Below, in pieces: positions 1 to 8,841 of a stretch of 64,000 nt of DNA. The number at the start of each line of letters is the position of its first letter. The first letter of the stretch is position 1. The notes under the pieces are model-generated. The model was not told the DNA's origin. It worked only from the letters and a program-made list of their open reading frames with translations, and did no database searches. Location of the stretch: contig JAIYAW010000001.1 in assembly GCA_027488835.1 (NCBI GenBank), positions 62,001 to 126,000 on the forward strand, written 5' to 3'. A program made the position numbers and the translations under genes. This DNA comes from Bacteroidota bacterium (GTDB lineage Bacteria > Bacteroidota > Bacteroidia > NS11-12g > UBA955).

Positions 1-17
1 TAAAAGCAAACGAAACA

Positions 18-48
18 AAAAACCCTTTTGTATTTTAAAAGGGTTTTT
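18..48. terminator. Bidirectional intrinsic terminator
   Basis: A perfect 12-bp inverted repeat (18-29 with 37-48, 7-nt loop) has a CCC/GGG core flanked by A and T runs. It lies just downstream of the minus-strand amino acid permease and can also serve a gene entering from the left. Confidence 0.75.
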
Positions 49-71
49 CGATTATACTAAATTAATTTGAA

Positions 72-1646
72 TTAATCTTTTTTATGAAGATGTGAATTTC
101 TTCGGCTGTATGTAAAATAAATAATTAAACCTATTAACATCCATATCAAAGCTGCTTTTAAGGTGAATGCATCTAAAGCAATGATCATGGCTGTACAAAC
201 CAAAACACCAAGAATAGGAACCAACGGAACCAAAGGAGTTTTGAAAGGTCTTGGAATATCAGGATTGCTTTTTCTCATGATAAGAATACCCAAACTCACC
301 AATACAAATGCGAACAAAGTACCAAATGATGTTAAATCACCCGCTATACTTCCCGGCACGAATGCCGCAAAAGCACCCACAAATACAAACAGAATCCAAT
401 TGGCTTTAAATGGAGTTTGAAACTTTGGATGTAATTCACCGAATGCTTTCGGAATAAGTCCATCTTGACTCATTGAATAAAACACCCTGCTCTGACCCAT
501 AAGCATAACCAAAATAACCGAAGAAAATCCCGCCAGAATAGCCAAGGTAACACCTGTTCCTAGCCATTCATAACCAGACATATACGTTTTAATTACATAA
601 GAAACTGACGCTTCTTTTCCTGCAGTAGCAAATTCACTATGGTGAGCTACACCAGTTAAAACGTGTCCAAACAAAATATAAAGAATGGTACAAACAGCCA
701 ATGAACCTAGAATACCAATTGGCATATCGCGTTTTGGATTTTTAGCTTCTTGAGCGGTAGTACTTACAGCATCAAAACCAATGAAGGCAAAAAACACAAT
801 TGCAGCACCGCCTAAAACGCCACCCCAACCCCATTTAAAGAATCCTTCATGGCCCAAGGTTCCTTCAGGAATTAAATACGGAGTATGATTTTCAGGTTTA
901 ATAAATTTCCATCCAACAACAATAAACACCAAAACAATTGCAACTTTAATAAATACAATAACCGCATTTACTGTAGCTGATTCTTTGGTTCCTTTAATTA
1001 ACAATAAAGTTAAAGCCAATAAGATAACCAAAGCTGGTGCATTTATAATACCAGAAGTAACACTCACTGTAGAAACCATATTGGTATAGTGTTCAGATAG
1101 ATAAGTAAATTGATCTGAGCTTAAAATACCTTTTTCAATTCCTTTCCAATCACCAGGTAATGCTTGTAATTGAGTAACAACATCGGCAGAAACTTTATAG
1201 AGTTTTTCAAATGGAGAATGGCACCATTCATAGGGTATTGCTCCTCCCAATAAATTATTCAAATACTCACTCCAAGCAATTGAAACCGTTGCAGCACCAA
1301 GTGCATATTCCATGATCAACGACCAACCAATAATCCATGCAACCAATTCACCCATTGTTACAAATGAATAGGCATATGCACTTCCTGAAATTGGTATCAT
1401 AGCTGCAAATTCTGCATAACATAAACCAGCAAAGGCGCAACCTATGGCAGCTACAATAAATGAAAGGGTTACACCAGATCCAGCAGCTTCAGTAGCTGCA
1501 GCAGCAGTTCTTACAAATAAACCTGCTCCAATGATTGCTCCAATACCCAATGCAATTAAACTTCCTGCACCTAGCGTACGCTTCAGGTTACTTCCCTGAG
1601 CTTGAACAAGTAAGTCCTCGAGGGACTTTTTTCTAAATAAAGACAT
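72..1646 (-). CDS. APC-family amino acid permease
   Basis: An inner-membrane amino acid transporter of the amino acid/polyamine/organocation (APC) superfamily, 524 residues. The N-terminal part carries the family's glycine-rich first membrane segment (GIGAIIGAGLFV, about residues 34-45), and about 12-14 hydrophobic segments follow. The central stretch FFAFIGFDAVSTTAQE with the following basic loop (NPKRDMP) resembles cationic amino acid transporters. A long extracytoplasmic loop lies around residues 135-200. The substrate cannot be read from sequence. The ATG at 1646 is preceded by a TATATTTG promoter element. It is transcribed alone, after the end of kbl. Confidence 0.9.
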   Translation of the reverse strand: MSLFRKKSLEDLLVQAQGSNLKRTLGAGSLIALGIGAIIGAGLFVRTAAAATEAAGSGVTLSFIVAAIGCAFAGLCYAEFAAMIPISGSAYAYSFVTMGELVAWIIGWSLIMEYALGAATVSIAWSEYLNNLLGGAIPYEWCHSPFEKLYKVSADVVTQLQALPGDWKGIEKGILSSDQFTYLSEHYTNMVSTVSVTSGIINAPALVILLALTLLLIKGTKESATVNAVIVFIKVAIVLVFIVVGWKFIKPENHTPYLIPEGTLGHEGFFKWGWGGVLGGAAIVFFAFIGFDAVSTTAQEAKNPKRDMPIGILGSLAVCTILYILFGHVLTGVAHHSEFATAGKEASVSYVIKTYMSGYEWLGTGVTLAILAGFSSVILVMLMGQSRVFYSMSQDGLIPKAFGELHPKFQTPFKANWILFVFVGAFAAFVPGSIAGDLTSFGTLFAFVLVSLGILIMRKSNPDIPRPFKTPLVPLVPILGVLVCTAMIIALDAFTLKAALIWMLIGLIIYFTYSRRNSHLHKKD

Positions 1647-1665
1647 ATTTTATATACGTAAAAAG

Positions 1666-1673
1666 CAAATATA
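1666..1673 (-). promoter_or_regulatory. -7 promoter element of the APC permease
   Basis: A perfect Bacteroidota -7 box, TATATTTG on the minus strand, ends 19 nt before the ATG at 1646, in the short gap after kbl. Confidence 0.65.
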
Positions 1674-1678
1674 GGATA

Positions 1679-2875
1679 TTAACCTATTACACCCAATTCT
1701 TTTCCAACCTTGGTAAATGCAGCAATAGCCTTATCAATATGCTCAGAATCATGCGCTGCGCTCAATTGAACCCTAATTCTAGCTTGGTCTTTTGGCACAA
1801 CTGGATAAAAGAATCCAATTACATAAATCCCTTCTTGTAACAATTTATCGGCCATTACTTGACTTAGCTTAGCATCATATAACATAACCGGAACAATTGC
1901 ACTATCTCCATCTTTAAAATCAAATCCGGCCTCTTTCATACCTGCTTTGAATCGATTCACATTTGTTTCAAGTTTATCTCTTAATTCCGTTGATTCACCC
2001 AACATATTTAGCACTTCAATGCTTGCACCAACAATACTTGGAGCAAGAGAGTTGCTGAATAAATATGGACGACTTCTTTGACGCAGCAATTCTATAATTT
2101 CTTTACGACCGGTTGTATAACCACCCATTGCACCGCCCAAAGCTTTTCCTAATGTTCCAGTAATTATATCTACACGACCCATAACATTGCAATATTCTGG
2201 TGTTCCGCGGCCTGTAGCACCAATAAATCCAGCGGCATGACATTCATCAGTCATAACCATTGCATCATATTTTTCAGCCAAATCGCAAATTTTATCTAAT
2301 TGAGCAACATAACCGTCCATAGAAAAAACACCGTCAGTTACAACCAATTTAAAACGGCAACCCGCATTCGTTGCATCAATTAATTGCTTTTCTAAATCGG
2401 CCATATCATTATTTGCATAACGGTATCTTTTGGCTTTACACAAACGAACCCCATCAATAATTGAAGCATGATTCAATGAATCACTGATTATACAATCTTC
2501 TTCACCCAACAAAGGTTCAAAAACTCCACCATTCGCATCGAAAGCAGCAGCATAAAGAATAGTATCTTCAGTACCATAAAACTCTGCAAGTTTTGCTTCT
2601 AAATCTTTATGGATGTCTTGTGTTCCACAAATAAAACGAACACTGCTCATTCCAAAACCGTGAGTGTCAATTGCACGTTTTGAAGCTTCTATAACTCTTG
2701 GATGACTGCTTAAACCCAAATAATTATTGGCACAAAAATTTATAACTTCTTGTCCAGTATTTAGTTGAATAACTGCATCTTGCGCAGAAGTAATAATTCT
2801 TTCCTTTTTAAATAACCCATTTTCTTCAATGGTCTTTAATTCGTTTGCTAAATGATCTTTTATCGCTCCGTACAT
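1679..2875 (-). CDS. kbl: Glycine C-acetyltransferase (2-amino-3-ketobutyrate CoA ligase)
   Basis: A PLP-dependent alpha-oxoamine synthase, 398 residues, the usual length for Kbl. It cleaves 2-amino-3-ketobutyrate with CoA to glycine and acetyl-CoA in threonine degradation. Visible family motifs are NYLGLSSHP near the N-terminus, [33 protein letters not shown] with the PLP-contacting Asp and His, and [14 protein letters not shown], whose Lys forms the Schiff base. The partner threonine dehydrogenase is not in this window. The related serine palmitoyltransferase is the main alternative, but the N-terminal half reads as Kbl. A TATTTTTG promoter lies upstream. Confidence 0.9.
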   Translation of the reverse strand: MYGAIKDHLANELKTIEENGLFKKERIITSAQDAVIQLNTGQEVINFCANNYLGLSSHPRVIEASKRAIDTHGFGMSSVRFICGTQDIHKDLEAKLAEFYGTEDTILYAAAFDANGGVFEPLLGEEDCIISDSLNHASIIDGVRLCKAKRYRYANNDMADLEKQLIDATNAGCRFKLVVTDGVFSMDGYVAQLDKICDLAEKYDAMVMTDECHAAGFIGATGRGTPEYCNVMGRVDIITGTLGKALGGAMGGYTTGRKEIIELLRQRSRPYLFSNSLAPSIVGASIEVLNMLGESTELRDKLETNVNRFKAGMKEAGFDFKDGDSAIVPVMLYDAKLSQVMADKLLQEGIYVIGFFYPVVPKDQARIRVQLSAAHDSEHIDKAIAAFTKVGKELGVIG

Positions 2876-2894
2876 ATGAATTCGTTTGAAAGAA

Positions 2895-2902
2895 CAAAAA
2901 TA
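2895..2902 (-). promoter_or_regulatory. -7 promoter element of kbl
   Basis: A perfect -7 box, TATTTTTG on the minus strand, ends 19 nt before the kbl ATG at 2875. Confidence 0.65.
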
Positions 2903-2929
2903 TGAAAGTCCTTACTTAGTTTTAGATAA

Positions 2930-4420
2930 TTAAAGGATAAGATTTAAAATTTCTTCCAAAATGATGCGATTATTAGACAATCGAGGGACTTTATTTTGCC
3001 CACCTAATTTACCTTTCAATTGCAACCAACTATGGAATGTCCTTTGAGGAACGGCGGTTATTTTTGGCATTTTCATTACCAGATTTCCAAGCCGTTTGCC
3101 TTCATAATCAGAATTTACCTTTTTCAATTCACTATCTAAAGAATGGGTAAAGGCTTCCATGTTACTAGGAACACTTGAAAATTCAATCAACCATTCATGT
3201 CCCTCATGATGTTTTTCAAAAATAGGAGCAGCGGTATAATCAATGATTTCAACCCCAAATTTTTGGGCAGTTACAGAAATTGCTCTTTCAGCATTTTCAA
3301 TGACCAACTCTTCTCCAAAAGCATTGATAAACAATTTGGTGCGACCGGTAATTTTGAAGGTATATGGATATTTATTGGTAAACTCAATTGTATCGCCAAT
3401 GATATAACGCCATAATCCACTGTTATTTGTAATTACAACTGCGTAATTAATACCCACTTCTATCTCCCATAATGGCACAATAAAATCCGGACCTTTTTGA
3501 ACCGGATAAAATTCAAAAAAAGTACCATGATGCGTCATTAAAAGCAAATCCGTTTTATCGGCGTAGGCTTGAACTCCAAAAAATCCTTCACTTGCATTAT
3601 AAGTTTCAACATAATGCATATTGCTATTTGGCAACAATTTGGCAAATGCTTGTCGATAAGGTTCAAAATTCATTCCTCCATGGATAAACAATTCCAAATT
3701 GGGCCAAATTTCATGAATGTTATTTTTACCGGTAATTTCTAAAATACGATTTAATAAAACAGATGTCCAAGTTGGAACGCCACTCATACTGGTTACATTC
3801 TCAGAAATAGTAGCTTGAGCCATTTTTTCCAATTTTTCTTCCCAATTATCCATCATGGCAATATTGATATCGGGTGTACTTTTCCAATTGGCCCATAATG
3901 GCATGTGGTTCATTAATACAGCACTCAAATCTCCATAATAGCATTTGCTATTTACTTGATGCACTTTGTGACTACCACCAATAAGCAAACCCTTACCTTC
4001 AAACAATTTTGCATCTGGATAAAACGCAAAATGTTGGGTTAAAGATTCCCTACTACCCATATAATGGGTATATTCTAAACTTTCATAACTGATTGGAATA
4101 AATTTGGCATCATTTCCCGTTGTACCGCTACTTTTGGCAAACCAAGTAATATCTGCAGGCCACAACAATTGCTGTTCGCCGTTCATTGTTCTTTCAATGT
4201 AAGGCTTTAAATCTTCATAATTTACTATTGGAATATCCCTTGAAAATTCGGTATATTTCAATATTCCCTTTACTCCAAAATTTCTACCATAGGTTATCCT
4301 TGAAAGTTTATCTGAATATTGTTCGAGCAATTCTAGCTGATACTTTTCAGCTTCACCAATCAATTGCCACAATTCATCATGACGTTGCCTAAAATACCAA
4401 GAGATTGCAGTAGAAATCAT
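2930..4420 (-). CDS. GH3-family acyl-adenylating protein
   Basis: A homologue of the plant GH3 (auxin-responsive) amido synthetases, 496 residues, near the length usual for bacterial members. The family belongs to the ANL adenylating superfamily. The phosphate-binding loop AKSSGTTGNDAKFIP (about residues 93-107) is intact, as are a YNASEGFFG segment (adenine/acyl pocket region) and a GLWRYIIGDTIEF segment matching the YRVGD-type ATP-ribose motif. In plants GH3 enzymes join amino acids to jasmonate, auxin or benzoates; the bacterial substrates are not established. It lies between the LolD-like gene and kbl, with 48-54 bp gaps. Confidence 0.85.
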   Translation of the reverse strand: MISTAISWYFRQRHDELWQLIGEAEKYQLELLEQYSDKLSRITYGRNFGVKGILKYTEFSRDIPIVNYEDLKPYIERTMNGEQQLLWPADITWFAKSSGTTGNDAKFIPISYESLEYTHYMGSRESLTQHFAFYPDAKLFEGKGLLIGGSHKVHQVNSKCYYGDLSAVLMNHMPLWANWKSTPDINIAMMDNWEEKLEKMAQATISENVTSMSGVPTWTSVLLNRILEITGKNNIHEIWPNLELFIHGGMNFEPYRQAFAKLLPNSNMHYVETYNASEGFFGVQAYADKTDLLLMTHHGTFFEFYPVQKGPDFIVPLWEIEVGINYAVVITNNSGLWRYIIGDTIEFTNKYPYTFKITGRTKLFINAFGEELVIENAERAISVTAQKFGVEIIDYTAAPIFEKHHEGHEWLIEFSSVPSNMEAFTHSLDSELKKVNSDYEGKRLGNLVMKMPKITAVPQRTFHSWLQLKGKLGGQNKVPRLSNNRIILEEILNLIL

Positions 4421-4468
4421 TATTTCATTTGCAATTTGGTCAAAACAATTCTGTTAAACAAATAGAAT

Positions 4469-5146
4469 TTAAATTTTCTCTATTTCTCCATCACGCATTC
4501 TCACAATATGTTTCGCGTGTTTGGCAATATCTTCTTCATGGGTTACCAAAACAATTGTGTTTCCAGACTGATGAATTTCATCAAAAAGCAGCATAATTTC
4601 GTAGGAAGTTTTGGTATCTAAATTTCCAGTTGGCTCATCGGCCAATAGAAGACTTGGATTGTTAATGAGTGCCCTAGCAACGGCAACTCTTTGTCGTTGT
4701 CCACCTGAAAGTTCATTTGGTTTATGGTTCATTCTGTCTTTCAAACCTACTTTTTCAAGCACAATTCTTGCCCGCTCATTTCTCTCATTTTGAGGGACGC
4801 CAGCATAAACCAATGGTAATGCAACATTATCAATTGCATTTAATCTATTTAATAAATTAAATGTTTGAAAAACAAAACCAATTTCAGTATTTCTTACTTC
4901 ACTTAAATGGGCATCGCTCATTTGGCTTACTTCTTTGCCATTCAACCAATAGTTACCAGATGAGGGTGTATCGAGGCAACCAATAATATTCATTAGCGTA
5001 CTTTTTCCAGATCCACTTGGACCCATTAAAGCGATGTATTCACCTTTAAATATTTTTAAATCAACTCCTTTGAGGGCGTCAACAATTTGTTCACCTAGAA
5101 TATAGGTCTTTTTAATTGATTCTAATGAAATTAATACATCACTCAT
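4469..5146 (-). CDS. ABC transporter ATP-binding protein, LolD/MacB type
   Basis: A cytoplasmic ATPase subunit, 225 residues. It shows Walker A (GPSGSGKST, about residue 41), Q-loop (FVFQTFNLL), signature ([15 protein letters not shown]), Walker B ([11 protein letters not shown]) and the switch His (VTHEED). The class powers lipoprotein release or MacB-type export and efflux permeases; no permease gene is adjacent. The ATG at 5146 is preferred over an upstream TTG because the family starts close to this Met. The start overlaps the end of gatC by 8 bp, so translational coupling is likely. It is the last gene of the DUF4199-plsC-gatC operon. Confidence 0.88.
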   Translation of the reverse strand: MSDVLISLESIKKTYILGEQIVDALKGVDLKIFKGEYIALMGPSGSGKSTLMNIIGCLDTPSSGNYWLNGKEVSQMSDAHLSEVRNTEIGFVFQTFNLLNRLNAIDNVALPLVYAGVPQNERNERARIVLEKVGLKDRMNHKPNELSGGQRQRVAVARALINNPSLLLADEPTGNLDTKTSYEIMLLFDEIHQSGNTIVLVTHEEDIAKHAKHIVRMRDGEIEKI

Positions 5147-5435
5147 TGCCACCAATTACCTTCGGAACTCTAAAAAAGTCACTATCTTTTTTGGGAGCAT
5201 TTTTCAAGGCTTCCTCATGGGTAATTTCCTGTGAAATGTTATCTGGTCTTAAGATTGTATGGCTATCGGTCATATATATCAAAGGCTCAACACCTTCGGT
5301 ATCTACAGTTGATAATTTTTCGCACATTTCCAGGATATTTTCTAAATCCTTACGCATATTTTCTTTAGCCTCACCTTCAAAATTAAGGCGCGATAATTTT
5401 GCTAAATTGTCTACTGTTTGTTCTGTAATTTTCAT
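5139..5435 (-). CDS. gatC: Aspartyl/glutamyl-tRNA amidotransferase subunit C
   Basis: The small subunit (98 residues) of the GatCAB amidotransferase, which converts Glu-tRNA(Gln) and Asp-tRNA(Asn) to Gln- and Asn-tRNA. Typical features are the N-terminal [13 protein letters not shown] segment, the [22 protein letters not shown] stretch and the closing FFRVPKVI. GatA and GatB are not nearby, which is common. It overlaps plsC by 4 bp upstream and the ABC gene by 8 bp downstream. Confidence 0.93.
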   Translation of the reverse strand: MKITEQTVDNLAKLSRLNFEGEAKENMRKDLENILEMCEKLSTVDTEGVEPLIYMTDSHTILRPDNISQEITHEEALKNAPKKDSDFFRVPKVIGGNE

Positions 5436-6163
5436 ATCACTCCTAACTCTTTTAATTTTGAAGATATTATCGAATATACTTGTTCTTGCAGGGCTGGAAC
5501 ATCATCAATCGATAAATGTGCAGTTTCAATCGGCGCATGCACGAACATTCTCATTCTACCTGGCAAACAAGACCAAGTTTCGATATTCAGGCGCTCCATA
5601 TTGTCGACCAATGTTACAGGAACAATTGGAATTTTCTTTTCAATTGCCAATTTAAAAGCACCAGGTTTGAATTTATGCAAATTAGGTGCATCATCAGGAA
5701 TTCTTCCCTCAGGAAAAATAATTAAACTAGCACCTTGATCTAATTTATCTGAGGCTTTTACAAAAGCACCATGTGCGCTTCTCAAACTTTCTCTTTGCAC
5801 TGGCACATCAATTGTTTTAAACCAAATATTAAATAAAGGGAGTTTATTTAATTCCATTTTTGCCATAAAAAAATTAAACGTTGGCAAAAATCCACCTGTT
5901 GTTACAATATCAATGTAAGACATATGATTTGGACAAATCACATATTGCTTTTTAACGTCTAGTTTTTGTTCATAATGAATTTGAGGAATCATTAGCCCCA
6001 AATAACTTGAAGCTTTACCCCAAAATTTACGTAAATGATCAGCGAGTCTGTAGGTTTTTTGATTTAGAAGCAAAAGATATAAAAAAGGATAACAGAGTAA
6101 GAATATTCCAACGAACCATATTCCATACCAAACCAACCAAATTTTACCAAATATATTTTTCAT
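5432..6163 (-). CDS. plsC: 1-acyl-sn-glycerol-3-phosphate acyltransferase
   Basis: A membrane-associated acyltransferase (243 residues) that acylates lysophosphatidic acid to phosphatidic acid in phospholipid synthesis. It has a strongly hydrophobic N-terminal segment, the catalytic HX4D motif in NHMSYIDIV, and the FPEGRIPDD substrate-binding motif. It overlaps DUF4199 upstream and gatC downstream by 4 bp each. Related lyso-ornithine-lipid acyltransferases cannot be excluded. Confidence 0.88.
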   Translation of the reverse strand: MKNIFGKIWLVWYGIWFVGIFLLCYPFLYLLLLNQKTYRLADHLRKFWGKASSYLGLMIPQIHYEQKLDVKKQYVICPNHMSYIDIVTTGGFLPTFNFFMAKMELNKLPLFNIWFKTIDVPVQRESLRSAHGAFVKASDKLDQGASLIIFPEGRIPDDAPNLHKFKPGAFKLAIEKKIPIVPVTLVDNMERLNIETWSCLPGRMRMFVHAPIETAHLSIDDVPALQEQVYSIISSKLKELGVI

Positions 6164-6690
6164 TGCTTTTTTTGATTTGCAATATATACCAATAAGGTAA
6201 CAACCAATGCCACAGAGAGAAACATTTGAATTTCAACCATTGAAAATGATTCTACCGAAAGGTTTTCTTCAAAGTTCTTTTGATATTCGGCAATTTTCTT
6301 TTGTTGTTCTGATTCTGACAGTTCGGGAAATTGGGCTTTCACTCTTACAGGAATACTTTGCATTTGCATATTTTTATATTCTCCAAAAATTGCCTTTTTA
6401 TTTTTAACAATATGCTGATAGGCAGCAATATTGATCATAGCAGTTAATAAACCCATTAATAAACTAGCAAACAAAGCTTTACCCAACGTAATAGGCTTCT
6501 CTGTTTTTTCGTTCATCAAACTCTTAATTAAAAAATATACCCCAGCCCCAAAAATCACCAAGTTTCCAATTACAGGAAGTGCACTTACCAAAGTATGTTT
6601 TAAATACAATTTATTTAAATACATAATTAGCAACATTGATGCACTTAACGATCCAAACGCCAATCCGTATATAGATACCTTTTTTATCAT
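6160..6690 (-). CDS. DUF4199 family membrane protein
   Basis: A predicted inner-membrane protein of 176 residues, a conserved Bacteroidota family with no assigned function. Four hydrophobic segments are visible: three in the N-terminal half and one at the C-terminus. A charged, helical stretch (about residues 95-150) lies between the third and fourth. The ATG at 6690 is chosen over an upstream in-frame codon because the first membrane segment follows it directly and a perfect TATTTTTG box ends 4 nt before it. That spacing implies a leaderless or nearly leaderless mRNA. It is the first gene of an overlapping operon with plsC, gatC and the ABC ATPase. Confidence 0.8.
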   Translation of the reverse strand: MIKKVSIYGLAFGSLSASMLLIMYLNKLYLKHTLVSALPVIGNLVIFGAGVYFLIKSLMNEKTEKPITLGKALFASLLMGLLTAMINIAAYQHIVKNKKAIFGEYKNMQMQSIPVRVKAQFPELSESEQQKKIAEYQKNFEENLSVESFSMVEIQMFLSVALVVTLLVYIANQKKQ

Positions 6691-6694
6691 AACA

Positions 6695-6702
6695 CAAAAA
6701 TA
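6695..6702 (-). promoter_or_regulatory. -7 promoter element of the DUF4199-plsC-gatC-ABC operon
   Basis: A perfect TATTTTTG on the minus strand is followed by TGTT and then the ATG at 6690. With transcription normally starting a few nt after this box, the mRNA would begin at or next to the start codon. Confidence 0.6.
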
Positions 6703-6836
6703 AGTGCCATAATTTGCATTCCATTCTATTGAATTGAAATAAATATTGAAATTATTGATTTTCAGAATGAATATCAATTAAAGTTGGTTGTTTATATTCG
6801 CGTGAATTTGGCAACTTAAAACGGTTGCGATTTATC

Positions 6837-8294
6837 ATGAAGCAAAAATCATTCGGAATACCAAACAGAGTTTTGTTTTTTATCATTCTCATCCTTGGCA
6901 TTGTTTCAAAATTATTTATCAATGGAATTACAGATTTAAGTAATGATGAAGTTTTTTCAATTTACCACGCCCAAATGGATGTACTTGATTTATTTAAAGA
7001 ACTTTCAACGGGAAATAATCCCCCATTATTTGAAACAATCTTACATTTTTGGATAAAACTATTCGGAATAAATGAAAACGTGGTAAGAATTCCATCAATT
7101 ATTTTCTCAATAGTAAGCACCATATTTATTTATTATACCGCAAAGCTCGTATCCAATAATAACGAAAAGAGTGGCTTACTAGCAAGTTTGCTATTTACAC
7201 TCTCGCTTTTCATTTCAACATTGCAAATTGAAACCCGCGCATATTCCTTGATGATTATGCTAGTGACAATAAATTCCTATTCATTTTTGAAAAATATCCA
7301 AACCAAATCAACAAATATTTGGCAATTGGTATGGATACTGACTACCGTTCTTGGGTGGTATACCCATTTCTTTACAATTTGGATATTTATTGTTCAAATC
7401 ATTTATACCCTGCTCAAATTTAAATCATTGCCAATCAAAAAATTAATCATTGGATGCATATTCATCATTTTGCTTTTTTCACCCTATTTGGGAATTCTAA
7501 TACAACGTTTTTCAGCTACTGAAAACCAAGGAACCTGGGTTGAACCCGCAAAATTTGATTCCATCTATTTTGTTCTTTGGCAATTTTGTAACAACCCAAT
7601 TGCTACAATCTTATTCTTCTTAGGATTTTGTTATTTCACTTACACAGCCATTAAACAAAAAAACGCTAATCAAAATTTTATTTCAATCTGGTTCTGGATA
7701 CCATTTTTGATGATGTTTTTGCTTTCACTCCCTCATAAATTTTCGATACCCATGTTCATTGAAAGATACGTAAGTTTTGTAGCGCCTGCATTTTTTATAG
7801 GTATTGCTATATTTTTGGTACAAACTGCGAATGAATTAAAAAAGAAATCACATTACTTTAAATACTTGCCCTTGATCTTTGGATTTATCATGTGTCATGG
7901 ATTAAAAAACAATACGAATACAAATATTTTCAAAGAATATTCAGAAATCAATCGAGATTCAATGCCTAAAAAAACGTTAATACAACCATACTACGGTGCA
8001 TTTAGTTATTTGTATTATAACGACATTTCAAATTTTAAAAATTTTGCACCTTCAAAAATCTACGACCACATGGAAAAGCAATTGGCTGAAAATGATATTT
8101 ATACAAGCAGAAAAAATAGTTTGAACCTTTTTGTTTCAGATACCTCTCATTATATAGTTTGTATTGAAGGAGAATTAAATAGAACAAACGAAATTTTTGT
8201 AATTGACAGCTTTTTGAATAGCAAAAATTATCAAACCTCAGAAAGAATAATTATGAGCGGAAACAATTACAAAATTGAAATAAAAAAGAAATAA
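6837..8294 (+). CDS. Glycosyltransferase family 39-like membrane protein
   Basis: A polytopic membrane glycosyltransferase of the ArnT/PMT (GT-C) fold, 485 residues with about 10-12 hydrophobic segments. Such enzymes move a sugar from a polyprenyl-phosphate donor onto lipid A, protein or another acceptor on the outer face of the inner membrane. The first periplasmic loop keeps the family's acidic segment (DLSNDEVFSIYHA, where DE is the presumed catalytic pair). A soluble tail follows the last membrane segment (about residue 370). The ATG at 6837 is preferred over a TTG 12 nt earlier. TATATTCG at 6793-6800 is a one-mismatch -7 box. A bidirectional terminator follows at once. Confidence 0.8.
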   Translation: MKQKSFGIPNRVLFFIILILGIVSKLFINGITDLSNDEVFSIYHAQMDVLDLFKELSTGNNPPLFETILHFWIKLFGINENVVRIPSIIFSIVSTIFIYYTAKLVSNNNEKSGLLASLLFTLSLFISTLQIETRAYSLMIMLVTINSYSFLKNIQTKSTNIWQLVWILTTVLGWYTHFFTIWIFIVQIIYTLLKFKSLPIKKLIIGCIFIILLFSPYLGILIQRFSATENQGTWVEPAKFDSIYFVLWQFCNNPIATILFFLGFCYFTYTAIKQKNANQNFISIWFWIPFLMMFLLSLPHKFSIPMFIERYVSFVAPAFFIGIAIFLVQTANELKKKSHYFKYLPLIFGFIMCHGLKNNTNTNIFKEYSEINRDSMPKKTLIQPYYGAFSYLYYNDISNFKNFAPSKIYDHMEKQLAENDIYTSRKNSLNLFVSDTSHYIVCIEGELNRTNEIFVIDSFLNSKNYQTSERIIMSGNNYKIEIKKK

Positions 8295-8296
8295 AA

Positions 8297-8319
8297 AAAG
8301 GCGGTGTAAAACCGCCTTT
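8297..8319. terminator. Bidirectional intrinsic terminator
   Basis: A perfect 9-bp stem (8297-8305 with 8311-8319, 5-nt loop) with a GGCGG/CCGCC core and A/T tails. It separates two converging genes, the glycosyltransferase and DUF3276. Confidence 0.85.
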
Positions 8320-8337
8320 CTCCTAACAAGATTTAAA

Positions 8338-8658
8338 TTAATCCTCGCTAACTTGGTTGTCATCTCGTTGGTACTCATCGAAATTATATTCGGGGAGTAA
8401 ATTCGATTTAACATGTCCAATAGTTTCATTTAAAGCATCGGCGAATTTGTTAAAATCTTCTTTATAAAGATGAATTTTAGTTTTTACGAAAGAACCATCG
8501 TCATATCTGCTGCGTTTGCTTTCAGTAATGGTGATATAATAATCAACATTTCTTGTCGCTTTCACATCGAAAAAATACGTTCTTTTGCCGGCCCTAATGC
8601 GTTTAGAAAAAATCTCTTCCTGCGATTGGTCGTTGTAGTTGTCTTCCTGCATAGGCAT
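8338..8658 (-). CDS. DUF3276 (PUR-alpha-like) nucleic-acid-binding protein
   Basis: A small protein (106 residues) of the DUF3276/PUR family, near-universal in Bacteroidota and related by fold to the PUR-alpha single-stranded nucleic-acid-binding domain. The conserved core runs from IFSKRIRAGKRTYFFDVKAT through YYITITESKR to the helical stretch KEDFNKFADALNETI. The C-terminal tail is acidic. Its cellular role is not established. It is monocistronic with a terminator directly after it. A second in-frame ATG two codons in is an alternative start. Confidence 0.88.
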   Translation of the reverse strand: MPMQEDNYNDQSQEEIFSKRIRAGKRTYFFDVKATRNVDYYITITESKRSRYDDGSFVKTKIHLYKEDFNKFADALNETIGHVKSNLLPEYNFDEYQRDDNQVSED

Positions 8659-8841
8659 TTCTATTTGGTTTAAATAAAAGTTAATTAAGCAAATAAACGA
8701 AATTTATCGATTTATTCAATATTAAATCATTGATTTTTTGCATTAATTTGTTAACTAAAAAAATCTGAGGTGTTGTTCATTTGACACTTACTCAAATGTA
8801 AGAAGATATAAAAAACATTTATTGAATTGTTATACATTCAA

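Noticed and set aside
5418-5738. Plus-strand open frames opposite plsC and gatC
   Set aside because: They have no homology that I recognise and run antisense to well-supported genes. Similar antisense frames elsewhere were dropped for the same reason.
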